In this document: positions 37,492 through 44,824 of the stretch, piece after piece
Numbering within the stretch: the first letter of the stretch is position 1
Layout: each line of letters begins with the position of its first letter
Source: Pseudonocardia hydrocarbonoxydans
GTDB taxonomy: Bacteria; Actinomycetota; Actinomycetes; Mycobacteriales; Pseudonocardiaceae
Direction of reading: 5' to 3'
Length of the DNA stretch: 64,000 nucleotides
Assembly (NCBI RefSeq): GCF_006539565.1
Contig: NZ_BJNG01000016.1
Span: forward strand, 124,001-188,000
Notes under the pieces: model-generated
Told to the model about the DNA's origin: nothing
The model's database searches: none
Seen by the model: the letters and a program-made list of their open reading frames with translations, nothing else
Translations under genes and position numbers: made by a program

Positions 37492-38649
37492 ATGGACCCG
37501 CACGTACGCCCCGCTGTCGTCGTTCCCGTCGACGGCCGACCGGTGCATCCCGCGGCCAATCCGTGGGAGTCGCTCGCCCGGGGCGAGGGGATGCTCGTGA
37601 GCTGGTCCGACGGTCCGGTGCCCGCTGAACGCTCGTGGGGCGCCCCGCTCCGGGCGTCCAGTGCTCTCGGCCGACAGCTCGCCGATATCGCCGCGCGGAC
37701 GGGTTCTTCCGCCCAGGCGAGCCGGATCTTCCGGATGGAGCTTCCGGTGGGGTACGGCGTGGACGACCTGGTCAGGACAGTCGGCGGTGGCGTCAGCAGC
37801 GCGGTCCGCGGCGCAGGCGGACGGATCGTCGGCCAGGCGAGGCTCGTCCCGATGTCCCCGGCGCGGATGGCGGCCGGACTCAACCCGGCGGCCCTCGGGT
37901 TGATGGCCGTCCTGGTCGTGGCCGAGATGGCCGGCGGCGACGAGCAGGAACGCCGGCTCGACGCCATTCGCGACGGCGTCGACCGGCTCAACGCCAGGTT
38001 CGACATGGACGACGACGCCCGCCTGCACACCGCCGAACAGGCCATCCGCCAATCCCATGCCGCCCTGCTCGACGGGGCGACCATCCCGGAGAGCATCGGG
38101 TTGGGCACCGCGATGAGCAACCTCCAGGTCATCCGGCACCGGTCCGTGACGCTGCTGACGGGATGGGAGCGGGTCGTCGCCGGGCTCGGTCCGGCGGACG
38201 TCTCAGGTTCCACCGTGCGCGAGGCACTGGGCGCCGTCGGGTCGCTCGGCTGGGACTCCTTTCCGAGCGCTGTCCGCACCGCGTACCTCTCCCTGAACCT
38301 GGACGCTCGGCGGATCATGCTGACGACAGCCGAGGCGCAGCTGCGCAACCCGGGGATGGCCCTCGCCGCGTTCCGTGAGGGCGTGGAGGCCGACCTCGCC
38401 GTCCGGCGCGCCGAGCTGCGACGGCTAAGGGCGTTGTTCGTCCGCCTGTCCACCGTGCCACTGGGCACCTCCGGCTGGGCGCTGCCCAATGTCGTGGCCG
38501 ACAGCGCCGCCGAGAACGCCCGGACCCAGGTGCTGTTCGCGACGTTGGCCACCGCACTCAGCTCCGGCGACACACCGGCCCACCCGGCCGTGGTGGAGGC
38601 CGAACTGCGGTCCGACGGCACCGTCCAGCTCCTGCGTCCCGCCCAGTGA
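37492..38649 (+). CDS. Hypothetical protein, 385 residues, no recognised family
   Basis: I do not recognise this protein. It begins MDPHVRPAVVVPVDGRPVHP and has a moderately hydrophobic stretch LNPAALGLMAVLVVAEMAGG around residues 125-145. A charged helical segment EQERRLDAIRDGVDRLNARF follows, then a mostly helical C-terminal half. That layout could be a membrane-associated or coiled-coil protein, but no motif points to an activity. ATG at 37492 has GGAG six bases upstream. Its third positions are somewhat less G/C-biased than the neighbours, and it sits beside a repeat-rich gap and a defence-type gene, so this may be accessory DNA. The 138-base gap after it shows no clear feature. Confidence 0.75.
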   Translation: MDPHVRPAVVVPVDGRPVHPAANPWESLARGEGMLVSWSDGPVPAERSWGAPLRASSALGRQLADIAARTGSSAQASRIFRMELPVGYGVDDLVRTVGGGVSSAVRGAGGRIVGQARLVPMSPARMAAGLNPAALGLMAVLVVAEMAGGDEQERRLDAIRDGVDRLNARFDMDDDARLHTAEQAIRQSHAALLDGATIPESIGLGTAMSNLQVIRHRSVTLLTGWERVVAGLGPADVSGSTVREALGAVGSLGWDSFPSAVRTAYLSLNLDARRIMLTTAEAQLRNPGMALAAFREGVEADLAVRRAELRRLRALFVRLSTVPLGTSGWALPNVVADSAAENARTQVLFATLATALSSGDTPAHPAVVEAELRSDGTVQLLRPAQ

Positions 38650-38787
38650 CCGACGTCGACGGCCCAGCCCGGTAGCTGCGCCGCCGTGCAGAGCCGGGTG
38701 CGGAAGAACAGATCACGAGGACCCGTCAGCTCCGCGTCAAAGAGGTCGAGCGCTCGACGGGTGTCGAGCAGAGAGGAGCATCTGGAG

Positions 38788-41043
38788 TCATCCGTTGGTC
38801 GGAGCCTCTCCCGTCGGGTTCACGACGCCCGCGTCCCGCAACCGTTGCCGGGCCGTAGCCAGCTCCCCCGGCGTGAACGAGCCGGCGAACTCCAGCGCGA
38901 CCGCCTCGACGGCCAGGTCGAGCCGCTGCTCGTCCCACAACCGCCGGAACCCGTCGCTCGGGGTCGGCGCGTTGAGGATCCGGCGCACGGCGTCGAGGGC
39001 ACCCAGGTCGTGGATCATCCTCCGCAGGCCGACGGGGTTGTAGCCCAGCTCCACCCGACACAGCTCGATGCTCCGGAACAGGGCACTCTCCAGTGTGCCG
39101 TCCGCCAGACTCTGCTCGGCGAACCCGCCCGTCGCCTCCCGCTCCCCCGACGCCACCTCCCCGAGCCGCCGGACGTAGCCGCGCAGCGCGTCGACCGAGG
39201 TGAACACCTCGCAGCCCAGCTCCGTCAGCCGGGGGATGTCGGCCTCCTCCGGATCCAGCTCCAGCACCACCGGCTTGCCCTGCCCCACCTGCAGTCCACC
39301 GGCCCAGAACGCCTCGGCGACGGCGAGCACCCGCCCGGTCTCGGCGTCGGTGATCTCCTCGTCCAGCGACGGTGTCGCGAAACCGAGGGCCTCCAACTCG
39401 GCCACCAGTGCGGCGACCTCGGCGGCGCGGGGGTCCGGCTCGGCCGCTTCCGCGGTGACGGCCACGGGCGCGAGGAGCCGCTCCGCCGGCAGGACACCGG
39501 CCATCAGGTCGCCGAGGAAGTCGTTGGCCGCGGCGGCGAGCAGCTTGCGGCGGGCGGCGAGGAACTTGGGGTAGGAGTCCAGGCGCCACGGGCCGTCCGG
39601 GATCCACTGCGCGGCGCGGGCGTCCGCGTCGAGCGTCGGCAGGTACTCGCCGGGTTCCCGTCCGGACAGCGCGGTGGCGCTCGACGGCGTGACGAACGCG
39701 TAGTTCGCCACCGAGTTGACCTCGGCGCGGGAGTACCCGAGCGTGGCCAGCGCGGCGCGCGGGAAGATCTCGTGCACCTCGATCGCGCCGGTGTCCTGCC
39801 CGAGCGCCCGGCCGGTGACCAGGTCACGAGCTCCGGCGGCGCGGCTCACCAGGTACAGCAGCGGGTAGGAGCGCGAGCCGCGGCCTGCACCCTCGAAGTC
39901 CTGCGGATCGATCGTCAGCCGGCCCTTGCGGGTGCGGCGCAGCGCCGCGACCAGGCCGTCGACACCCTCGCGGTCGACCGTCTCCAGGTCCTTGGCCAGC
40001 ATCGTCTCCGTGGAGCCGGTGAAGCGGCCACGGACGGCGGCGTGCACGAACCAGCACAGCGCCCGGTCGGCCTCGGCCGCGTCGGTGAACCGGCCGCCGC
40101 GGGCGTGCAGGGCCCGGGCCAGCACCGGGAGGGCGTACTTGCCGAACAGCACGCGGTCGTGGTCGAGACCCAGCCGCGAGGAGACCAGGTCCAGCAGGTG
40201 GTCGATGTTGTGGAGGCTCTTCATGAGCGCGTCGGAGAACTCGGCGGCCGTCACGTTCTCCAGCGCGGAGAACGGCGCCCGCCCGGTCGCCACGGCGTTG
40301 ACGGTGCGCAGCAGCCAGTCGGGGGCGAAGCGCAGGTCGCGGTCGGCGGCCCAGCGGTCGAGGTTGCGACGCATCGTCGGGCGCGCGTCGGCCCACTCGG
40401 AGCAGATCCGGGCCAGCGCCAGGTCTCCCTTGGACAGCTTCGTGCCACCGGAGTTGACGCGGTTGAAGATGTCGACGACGACGTCGACGGTCTTGTCGGT
40501 GCCGGTGATCGCCTCGACGTGGAACACGCGCTCCAGCACGTTGCGCAGCAGCTGGACGCGGTCGACGTACTCGGCGAACCGGGGCTGGGTGTCGGGGTGG
40601 GCGGCGAGCGCCGAGTAGACCGGCCCGGTGCCGTCGAGGAACAGCGCGGTGACGTCGATCCAGCGCGGGTCGTCCTTCATCTTCACCGGGCCGTAGAACT
40701 CGAAGGCCTCGGTCTCGACGTTGAACCGCAGCCCGCGGAACGCCTCCGGGTCGCCCTCGAAGAACGCGGGCGGTCGGCCGCGGACGACGCCGTAGAGCGT
40801 CGTGACCCGCTGCTGGCCGTCGAGCAGCAGGGACCTGGTGCCGGAGACGCCGGAGCTTCCCCGCACGGCCTGACCTGCGGTGTCGGTCTCCCACACCAGC
40901 AGCGCGCCGACCGGATACCCCTTGTAGAGCGACCGCATCAGGCCGCGCACCTGGTCGCGGTTCCACACGTACCCGCGCTGGAACTCCGGCAGGAGCATCG
41001 TCCCGCCGTCGATCTGGTCCAGGATCGCGCTCAACTTCGCCAT
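38788..41043 (-). CDS. DUF262 protein with HNH-like C-terminal region (GmrSD-like)
   Basis: The 751-residue protein starts with a DUF262 domain: LPEFQRGYVWNRDQVRGLMR, YPVGALLVWE and the hallmark LLLDGQQRVTTLYG. This ParB-like fold is found in type IV restriction (GmrSD) and other anti-phage proteins. Around residues 440-480 IEVHEIFPRAAL ... VANYAFVTPSSATALSG resembles the HNH-type H-I-FP...N...N pattern, with glutamate in place of the second histidine, so nuclease activity is doubtful. Near the C-terminus, the tail (about 590-750) resembles nothing I know. ATG at 41043 starts the conserved sequence. The gene stands alone between convergent and same-strand neighbours. A defence role is an inference from family. 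Confidence 0.82.
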   Translation of the reverse strand: MAKLSAILDQIDGGTMLLPEFQRGYVWNRDQVRGLMRSLYKGYPVGALLVWETDTAGQAVRGSSGVSGTRSLLLDGQQRVTTLYGVVRGRPPAFFEGDPEAFRGLRFNVETEAFEFYGPVKMKDDPRWIDVTALFLDGTGPVYSALAAHPDTQPRFAEYVDRVQLLRNVLERVFHVEAITGTDKTVDVVVDIFNRVNSGGTKLSKGDLALARICSEWADARPTMRRNLDRWAADRDLRFAPDWLLRTVNAVATGRAPFSALENVTAAEFSDALMKSLHNIDHLLDLVSSRLGLDHDRVLFGKYALPVLARALHARGGRFTDAAEADRALCWFVHAAVRGRFTGSTETMLAKDLETVDREGVDGLVAALRRTRKGRLTIDPQDFEGAGRGSRSYPLLYLVSRAAGARDLVTGRALGQDTGAIEVHEIFPRAALATLGYSRAEVNSVANYAFVTPSSATALSGREPGEYLPTLDADARAAQWIPDGPWRLDSYPKFLAARRKLLAAAANDFLGDLMAGVLPAERLLAPVAVTAEAAEPDPRAAEVAALVAELEALGFATPSLDEEITDAETGRVLAVAEAFWAGGLQVGQGKPVVLELDPEEADIPRLTELGCEVFTSVDALRGYVRRLGEVASGEREATGGFAEQSLADGTLESALFRSIELCRVELGYNPVGLRRMIHDLGALDAVRRILNAPTPSDGFRRLWDEQRLDLAVEAVALEFAGSFTPGELATARQRLRDAGVVNPTGEAPTNG

Positions 41044-41103
41044 GCAGTGGTTTCCCCCCGACGTGCCGTGCTCCCCCCTGCATCGGCCTCGCAAAAGGCG
41101 ACG

Positions 41104-42024
41104 TTACGGACGCAGCACCAGGTTCCCCACCTTCCGCCCCGAGTCCACCCGCCGGTGCGCCTCGACGATCCCGTCCAGCCCCACGACCTCCTCCACCACC
41201 ACCTCCAGCTCCCCCTTCGCCACCCGCCCCAGCAGCAGGGCGAAGTCCTCCGCCCGCTCCGGTGTGACGCCCGCCCGCACCCGCCGCCGCGGCAGCACGG
41301 TCTCCCCCAGGCTCGCGACGGCCAGCGTCAGCACCCCGTCGTCGGTCAGCAGCCGCCGCCCGGTGGCCGGGGTGAGCGTGCCGACGGCGTCGAGGACGTG
41401 GTCGAACCGCCCGGTCAGCGGGGTGGTCGTGTGGTCGACGACGTGCGCCGCGCCCAGCCGGGTGGCCAGTGCGGCGTTCGCGCCCCGGGTGACGGCGGTG
41501 ACGGTCGCGCCGGCGTGGGCCGCGACCTGCACGGCGCTGGTGCCGACCGCCCCGGACGCGCCGACGACCAGCACCGACTGCCCGCGGCGCACGTCGCGCA
41601 GCAGGTGCAGCGCGGTGGTGCCGCCGAACAGCACCCCGGCGGCGTCGTCGTGGGACACCTCGGACGGCTTGCGGACCACCCGCGCCGCCGGGGCCGCGAC
41701 GAGCTCGGCGTGCGCGCCCATCCGCGCCCCGGTCATGCCGCACACCTCCTCTCCCACGGCGAACCCGCCGCCCGCGACCTCGACGACGCCGGAGAACACC
41801 ACCCCCAGCACCGGTCGCCGCGGCGCCCGGAGCCCGAGCGCGAGCCGGGCCGGCACGCCGAACCCCCGCGGGAAGCGGGCGCCGCGGATCCGGGCGTCCC
41901 CGGAGTTGACGGTGGTGGCGACGACCCGCACCAGCACGTCTCCGCGGCGCGCGACGGGCGCGGGCACGTCGACGACGCGCACGACCTCCGGCGGTCCGTA
42001 CCGGGTCACGACGGCTGCCCTCAT
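41104..42024 (-). CDS. NADPH:quinone oxidoreductase-like MDR protein
   Basis: The 306-residue zinc-free medium-chain reductase has an N-terminal GroES-like fold (MRAAVVTRYGPPEVVRVVDV) and a Rossmann segment SVLVVGASGAVGTSAVQVAA. It ends with the family's IVEAHRRVDSGRKVGNLVL. It most likely reduces quinones or enones with NADPH; the true substrate is unknown. ATG at 42024 follows GGAGACATC. It diverges from a TetR-type gene across 73 bases carrying two CTTAC-N4-GTAAG sites, so it is probably the regulator's main target. Confidence 0.92.
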   Translation of the reverse strand: MRAAVVTRYGPPEVVRVVDVPAPVARRGDVLVRVVATTVNSGDARIRGARFPRGFGVPARLALGLRAPRRPVLGVVFSGVVEVAGGGFAVGEEVCGMTGARMGAHAELVAAPAARVVRKPSEVSHDDAAGVLFGGTTALHLLRDVRRGQSVLVVGASGAVGTSAVQVAAHAGATVTAVTRGANAALATRLGAAHVVDHTTTPLTGRFDHVLDAVGTLTPATGRRLLTDDGVLTLAVASLGETVLPRRRVRAGVTPERAEDFALLLGRVAKGELEVVVEEVVGLDGIVEAHRRVDSGRKVGNLVLRP

Positions 42025-42032
42025 GATGTCTC

Positions 42033-42046
42033 CTTACGCCTGTAAG
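42033..42046. promoter_or_regulatory. TetR-type operator, copy 1
   Basis: Inverted repeat CTTAC-GCCT-GTAAG lies 8 bases upstream of the oxidoreductase start. It shares both arms exactly with copy 2. Confidence 0.75.
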
Positions 42047-42066
42047 TCCGTGGGGAGGACGGTAGC

Positions 42067-42080
42067 CTTACAGTCGTAAG
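42067..42080. promoter_or_regulatory. TetR-type operator, copy 2
   Basis: Inverted repeat CTTAC-AGTC-GTAAG; the centre is 34 bases from copy 1. It lies just upstream of the AAGGAGG of the TetR gene, placing one site at each divergent promoter. Confidence 0.75.
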
Positions 42081-42097
42081 CCCGCAAGGAGGTTCCC

Positions 42098-42745
42098 GTG
42101 CCCCGACCCGCCCTGACCCGCGACCGCGTCGTCGACGCCGCGGTCCGCGTCGCCGACCGCGGCGGCCTCGCGCACGTCAGCATGCGCAACGTGGGCCGCG
42201 AGCTCGGCGTCGAGGCGATGTCGCTCTACCACCACGTCGCCGGGAAGGACGCCCTGCTCGACGCGCTCGCCGACCGCGTCTACGGCGAGATCGCGCTGCC
42301 CGCGCCCGACCTGCCGTGGCGCCCGGCGATGGCCGACCGGGCCGCCTCGGCCCGCGCCGTGCTGGCCGCGCACCCGTGGGCGCTGGGCCTCATCGAGTCG
42401 CGGCGCGACCCCGGCCCCGCGCTGCTGCGCCACCACGACACCGTGCTGGGTTGCCTGCGCCGCAACGGGTTCAGCGTCGCACTCGCCGCCCACGCGTTCT
42501 CCGTGATCGACGCCTACGTCTACGGATTCGTACTCACCGAGGTCAATCTCCCGTTCTCCCCCGGCGAGGGGGCGGACGCGTTCGTCGACACGCTCGGCCT
42601 GCCCGTCGAGGAGTTCCCGCACCTGGCCGAGATGATGGCCGAGCAGGTGCGGGGCCACGACTACTCCTACGCCGACGAGTTCGGCCCCGGCCTCGACCTC
42701 ATCCTCGACGGGCTCGCCGCCCGGCTCGCGGCCGCGCCGACGTAG
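42098..42745 (+). CDS. TetR/AcrR-family repressor
   Basis: The 215-residue regulator has an N-terminal helix-turn-helix, DRVVDAAVRVADRGGLAHVS then MRNVGRELGVEAMSLYHHV, and a C-terminal ligand-binding half (about 80-205) of the TetR_C type seen in tetracycline-repressor-like proteins. GTG at 42098 has AAGGAGG at ideal spacing. Two CTTAC-N4-GTAAG palindromes in the divergent promoter are the likely operators, so it should repress itself and the oxidoreductase and respond to a ligand of that enzyme. The aminotransferase gene starts 10 bases after its stop and may be read through. Confidence 0.93.
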   Translation: MPRPALTRDRVVDAAVRVADRGGLAHVSMRNVGRELGVEAMSLYHHVAGKDALLDALADRVYGEIALPAPDLPWRPAMADRAASARAVLAAHPWALGLIESRRDPGPALLRHHDTVLGCLRRNGFSVALAAHAFSVIDAYVYGFVLTEVNLPFSPGEGADAFVDTLGLPVEEFPHLAEMMAEQVRGHDYSYADEFGPGLDLILDGLAARLAAAPT

Positions 42746-42755
42746 GGTCCCGATC

Positions 42756-43535
42756 GTGGACGAACTGGCCTCGGTCGACGGTGTGGTCGGCCCGGCGGGG
42801 ACGATGACGATCCCCGTCACCGACGAGGGACTGCTGCGCGGCGACGGGGTGTTCGAGGTCGCCCGGCTCTACGGCGGCCGCCCCTTCGCCTGGGACGAGC
42901 ACCTGGCACGGCTGAGCCGGTCGGCGGCCAACGTGCACCTGGAGTTCGACCTCGACGCCGCCCGTGCCGAGGTCGAGGCCCTGCTGGAGCGGGCCGGCGC
43001 CGTCGACGGGACGGTGCGCCTGCTGATCACCCGCGGCGGGCGGCGGGTGGTGCTGCTCGCGCCGCTGCCCGACACCGCGCCCACGATCGCGCTCGCGACC
43101 GTCGAGTACGCGCCCTCGCGGGTGCTCGACGCGGTGAAGTCGCTGTCCTACGCCGCCAACATGCACGCCACGCGGCTGGCCCGGGAGACGGGTGCGGGCG
43201 AGGCACTGCTGGTCACCCCCGACGGGCGGGTCCTGGAGGGCCCCACCTCGGCGTTCTTCTACGCCCTCGGCGGCCGCCTGCACACCCCGCCGCTGCGCGA
43301 CCACGTACTCGACTCGATCACCCGCCGGCACGTCCTCGCCGTCACCGGGGCGACGGAGCGCGGCCTCGCGCTGCACGAGCTCGACGGCCTGGACGAGGCG
43401 TTCCTCGCCTCCACCACCCGCGAGGTGCAGCCGGTCTCGGCGATCGACGGCCGGGGGCTGCCCGCCGCGCCGGGCCCGCTCACCGCCGCCGCGGCCGACG
43501 GCTTCCGCCGCCGCGTGGCCGACCTGCTCAGCTGA
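42756..43535 (+). CDS. Class IV aminotransferase / aminodeoxychorismate lyase-like
   Basis: The 259-residue PLP enzyme has the fold-type IV pattern: DEGLLRGDGVFEVARLYGG near the N-terminus, the probable PLP lysine Lys128 in AVKSLSYAANM, EALLVTPDGRVLEGPTSAFF, and a C-terminal FLASTTREVQPVSAIDG. This fits 4-amino-4-deoxychorismate lyase (folate pathway) or a branched-chain or D-amino-acid aminotransferase; the sequence alone does not decide. GTG at 42756 is 10 bases after the TetR stop. The 3' end overlaps the convergent SRPBCC gene by 8 bases. Confidence 0.9.
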   Translation: MDELASVDGVVGPAGTMTIPVTDEGLLRGDGVFEVARLYGGRPFAWDEHLARLSRSAANVHLEFDLDAARAEVEALLERAGAVDGTVRLLITRGGRRVVLLAPLPDTAPTIALATVEYAPSRVLDAVKSLSYAANMHATRLARETGAGEALLVTPDGRVLEGPTSAFFYALGGRLHTPPLRDHVLDSITRRHVLAVTGATERGLALHELDGLDEAFLASTTREVQPVSAIDGRGLPAAPGPLTAAAADGFRRRVADLLS

Positions 43536-44010
43536 CCAGCGCGTCGATCTGGTTGATCGCGCTCGACGCCCCCTCGACGACACCCATGTCGAGCACCTGC
43601 TGCAGCGCGTCGGCCGTGGCGTAGGTGCTGACGTAGGTCGCGCGCGTGCCGCCGTCACGGGCGGCGAAGCGGAACTCGTTGCGCGACACCGGCATCTCGG
43701 TGTTCGGGGTGAAGTCCAGGTGGGCGAAGCCGTCGTCGAAGGTGAAGCCCGCGGGCTCGTCGACGGTGGCGATCTCCCAGTACCCGGCGAACTTCTCGCC
43801 CTCCGGAGAGGTCATGTAGTAGGTCATCCGGCCGCCGGGGCGCAGGTCGTGGTCGACGACGGTGGCCGGGTAGGTCGGCGGGCCCCAGACGCGCTCGAGC
43901 TGGCGCGGGTCGGCGTAGACCTGCCAGATGCGCTCCGGCGGGGCCGCGAAGTCCGCGACGATCGTCAGGGTCAGGGCGTCCATGTCGTGGGTGACGTCGG
44001 TGACGGGCAT
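43528..44010 (-). CDS. SRPBCC / AHSA1-like protein
   Basis: The 160-residue START-like fold is seen in ALTLTIVADFAAPPERIWQV and YADPRQLERVWGPPTYPATV, then DLRPGGRMTYYMTSPEGEKF and the C-terminal helix ALQQVLDMGVVEGASSAINQ. Such proteins bind small hydrophobic ligands in a deep pocket and are often paired with ArsR regulators, as here. ATG at 44010 follows GAGGAGC. It is the second gene of an ArsR-SRPBCC pair with a 16-base gap and is presumably repressed from the operator at 44367-44390. Confidence 0.92.
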   Translation of the reverse strand: MPVTDVTHDMDALTLTIVADFAAPPERIWQVYADPRQLERVWGPPTYPATVVDHDLRPGGRMTYYMTSPEGEKFAGYWEIATVDEPAGFTFDDGFAHLDFTPNTEMPVSRNEFRFAARDGGTRATYVSTYATADALQQVLDMGVVEGASSAINQIDALVS

Positions 44011-44026
44011 GTCGGTGCTCCTCTGC

Positions 44027-44359
44027 TCAGGATGGTTCTTCGGCGATCAGTTCGTCGATCCGGGCGATGCGGCCGCGCCAGACCTGCTCCAGCTCGGTGA
44101 GCATCGAGCCCACCGACCGCACGGCCGCGACGTCACCGCTGGCCAGCTGCTCGCGGCCGTTGCGCCGCTTGGTGAGCAGGCCGGCGCGCTCCAGCACGGC
44201 GACGTGTTTCTGCACCGCGGCGAAGCTCATGTCGTAGCCCGCCGCCAGTGCGGAGACCGAGTGCTCCCCGGCCAGCACGCGGCGCATGATGTCGCGCCTC
44301 GTGCGGTCGGCGAGCGCGTGGAACAGGGCGTCCGCCCGGTCCTCGTCGTCCTCGGCCAT
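44027..44359 (-). CDS. ArsR-family winged-helix repressor
   Basis: The 110-residue regulator has the ArsR helix-turn-helix: ALFHALADRTRRDIMRRVLA, HSVSALAAGYDMSFAAVQKH then VAVLERAGLLTKRRNGRE. It lacks the CxC metal-binding cysteines of true arsenic sensors, matching the subgroup that controls SRPBCC partners. ATG at 44359 is preferred; it has no ribosome-binding site and lies 7 bases from the operator palindrome, so the mRNA may be nearly leaderless. Autorepression is likely. It is co-transcribed with the SRPBCC gene. Confidence 0.92.
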   Translation of the reverse strand: MAEDDEDRADALFHALADRTRRDIMRRVLAGEHSVSALAAGYDMSFAAVQKHVAVLERAGLLTKRRNGREQLASGDVAAVRSVGSMLTELEQVWRGRIARIDELIAEEPS

Positions 44360-44366
44360 GCGACAA

Positions 44367-44390
44367 ACATACAACCAATCAGTTGTATGT
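44367..44390. promoter_or_regulatory. ArsR operator palindrome
   Basis: Nine-base perfect arms ACATACAAC / GTTGTATGT flank a 6-base centre in a strikingly A/T-rich patch between the divergent ArsR and PH-domain genes. Length and placement fit an ArsR dimer site covering both promoters. Confidence 0.8.
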
Positions 44391-44401
44391 CAAGATGCCC
44401 C

Positions 44402-44779
44402 ATGGGCTTCCTCGACGGAATCATGGGCAACGCCTCGCGCATGGACCCGGCCGCGGCCGCGCAGGAGTACGGGCGGCTGCTGGGCCAGGGCGAGCAGGTG
44501 CACGCCGCGTACCTCCTGGTGCGCGACGCGTTCCTGTTCACCGACCGGCGCCTGATCCTGGTCGACAAGCAGGGGCTGACCGGGAAGAAGATCGAGTACC
44601 ACACGGTCCCCTACCGCGCGATCACGCACTTCAGCGTCGAGACCGCCGGCACGTTCGACCTCGACGCCGAGCTCAAGATCTGGCTCTCCGGCAGCGCCGC
44701 GCCGATCGCGAAGCAGTTCGGCAAGGGTGTCGACGTCTACGAGGTGCAGGCCCTGCTGAGCCACTTCGTGGCGCGCTGA
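44402..44779 (+). CDS. Bacterial PH-domain protein (bPH/YvbH-like)
   Basis: The 125-residue product is a single PH-like domain: VHAAYLLVRDAFLFTDRRLI, then LVDKQGLTGKKIEYHTVPYR, AITHFSVETAGTFDLDAELK and a C-terminal amphipathic helix VDVYEVQALLSHFV. The family occurs singly in bacteria, assembles into rings in known structures and has no settled role. ATG at 44402 begins the conserved sequence only 11 bases downstream of the ArsR operator, so expression may also depend on that repressor and translation may be leaderless. Confidence 0.9.
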   Translation: MGFLDGIMGNASRMDPAAAAQEYGRLLGQGEQVHAAYLLVRDAFLFTDRRLILVDKQGLTGKKIEYHTVPYRAITHFSVETAGTFDLDAELKIWLSGSAAPIAKQFGKGVDVYEVQALLSHFVAR

Positions 44780-44792
44780 CCCGGGCACTCCG

Positions 44793-44816
44793 GTGAGCGT
44801 TCCGCGGAACGCTCAC
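44793..44816. terminator. Perfect 24-base palindrome between convergent genes
   Basis: Arms GTGAGCGTTCCG and CGGAACGCTCAC meet without a spacer. It lies in the 45-base gap between the PH-domain gene and the PLD-helicase gene, so it probably ends both transcripts. There is no T-run on either side, as is common in this GC-rich group. Confidence 0.72.
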
Positions 44817-44824
44817 GGCGGTCG

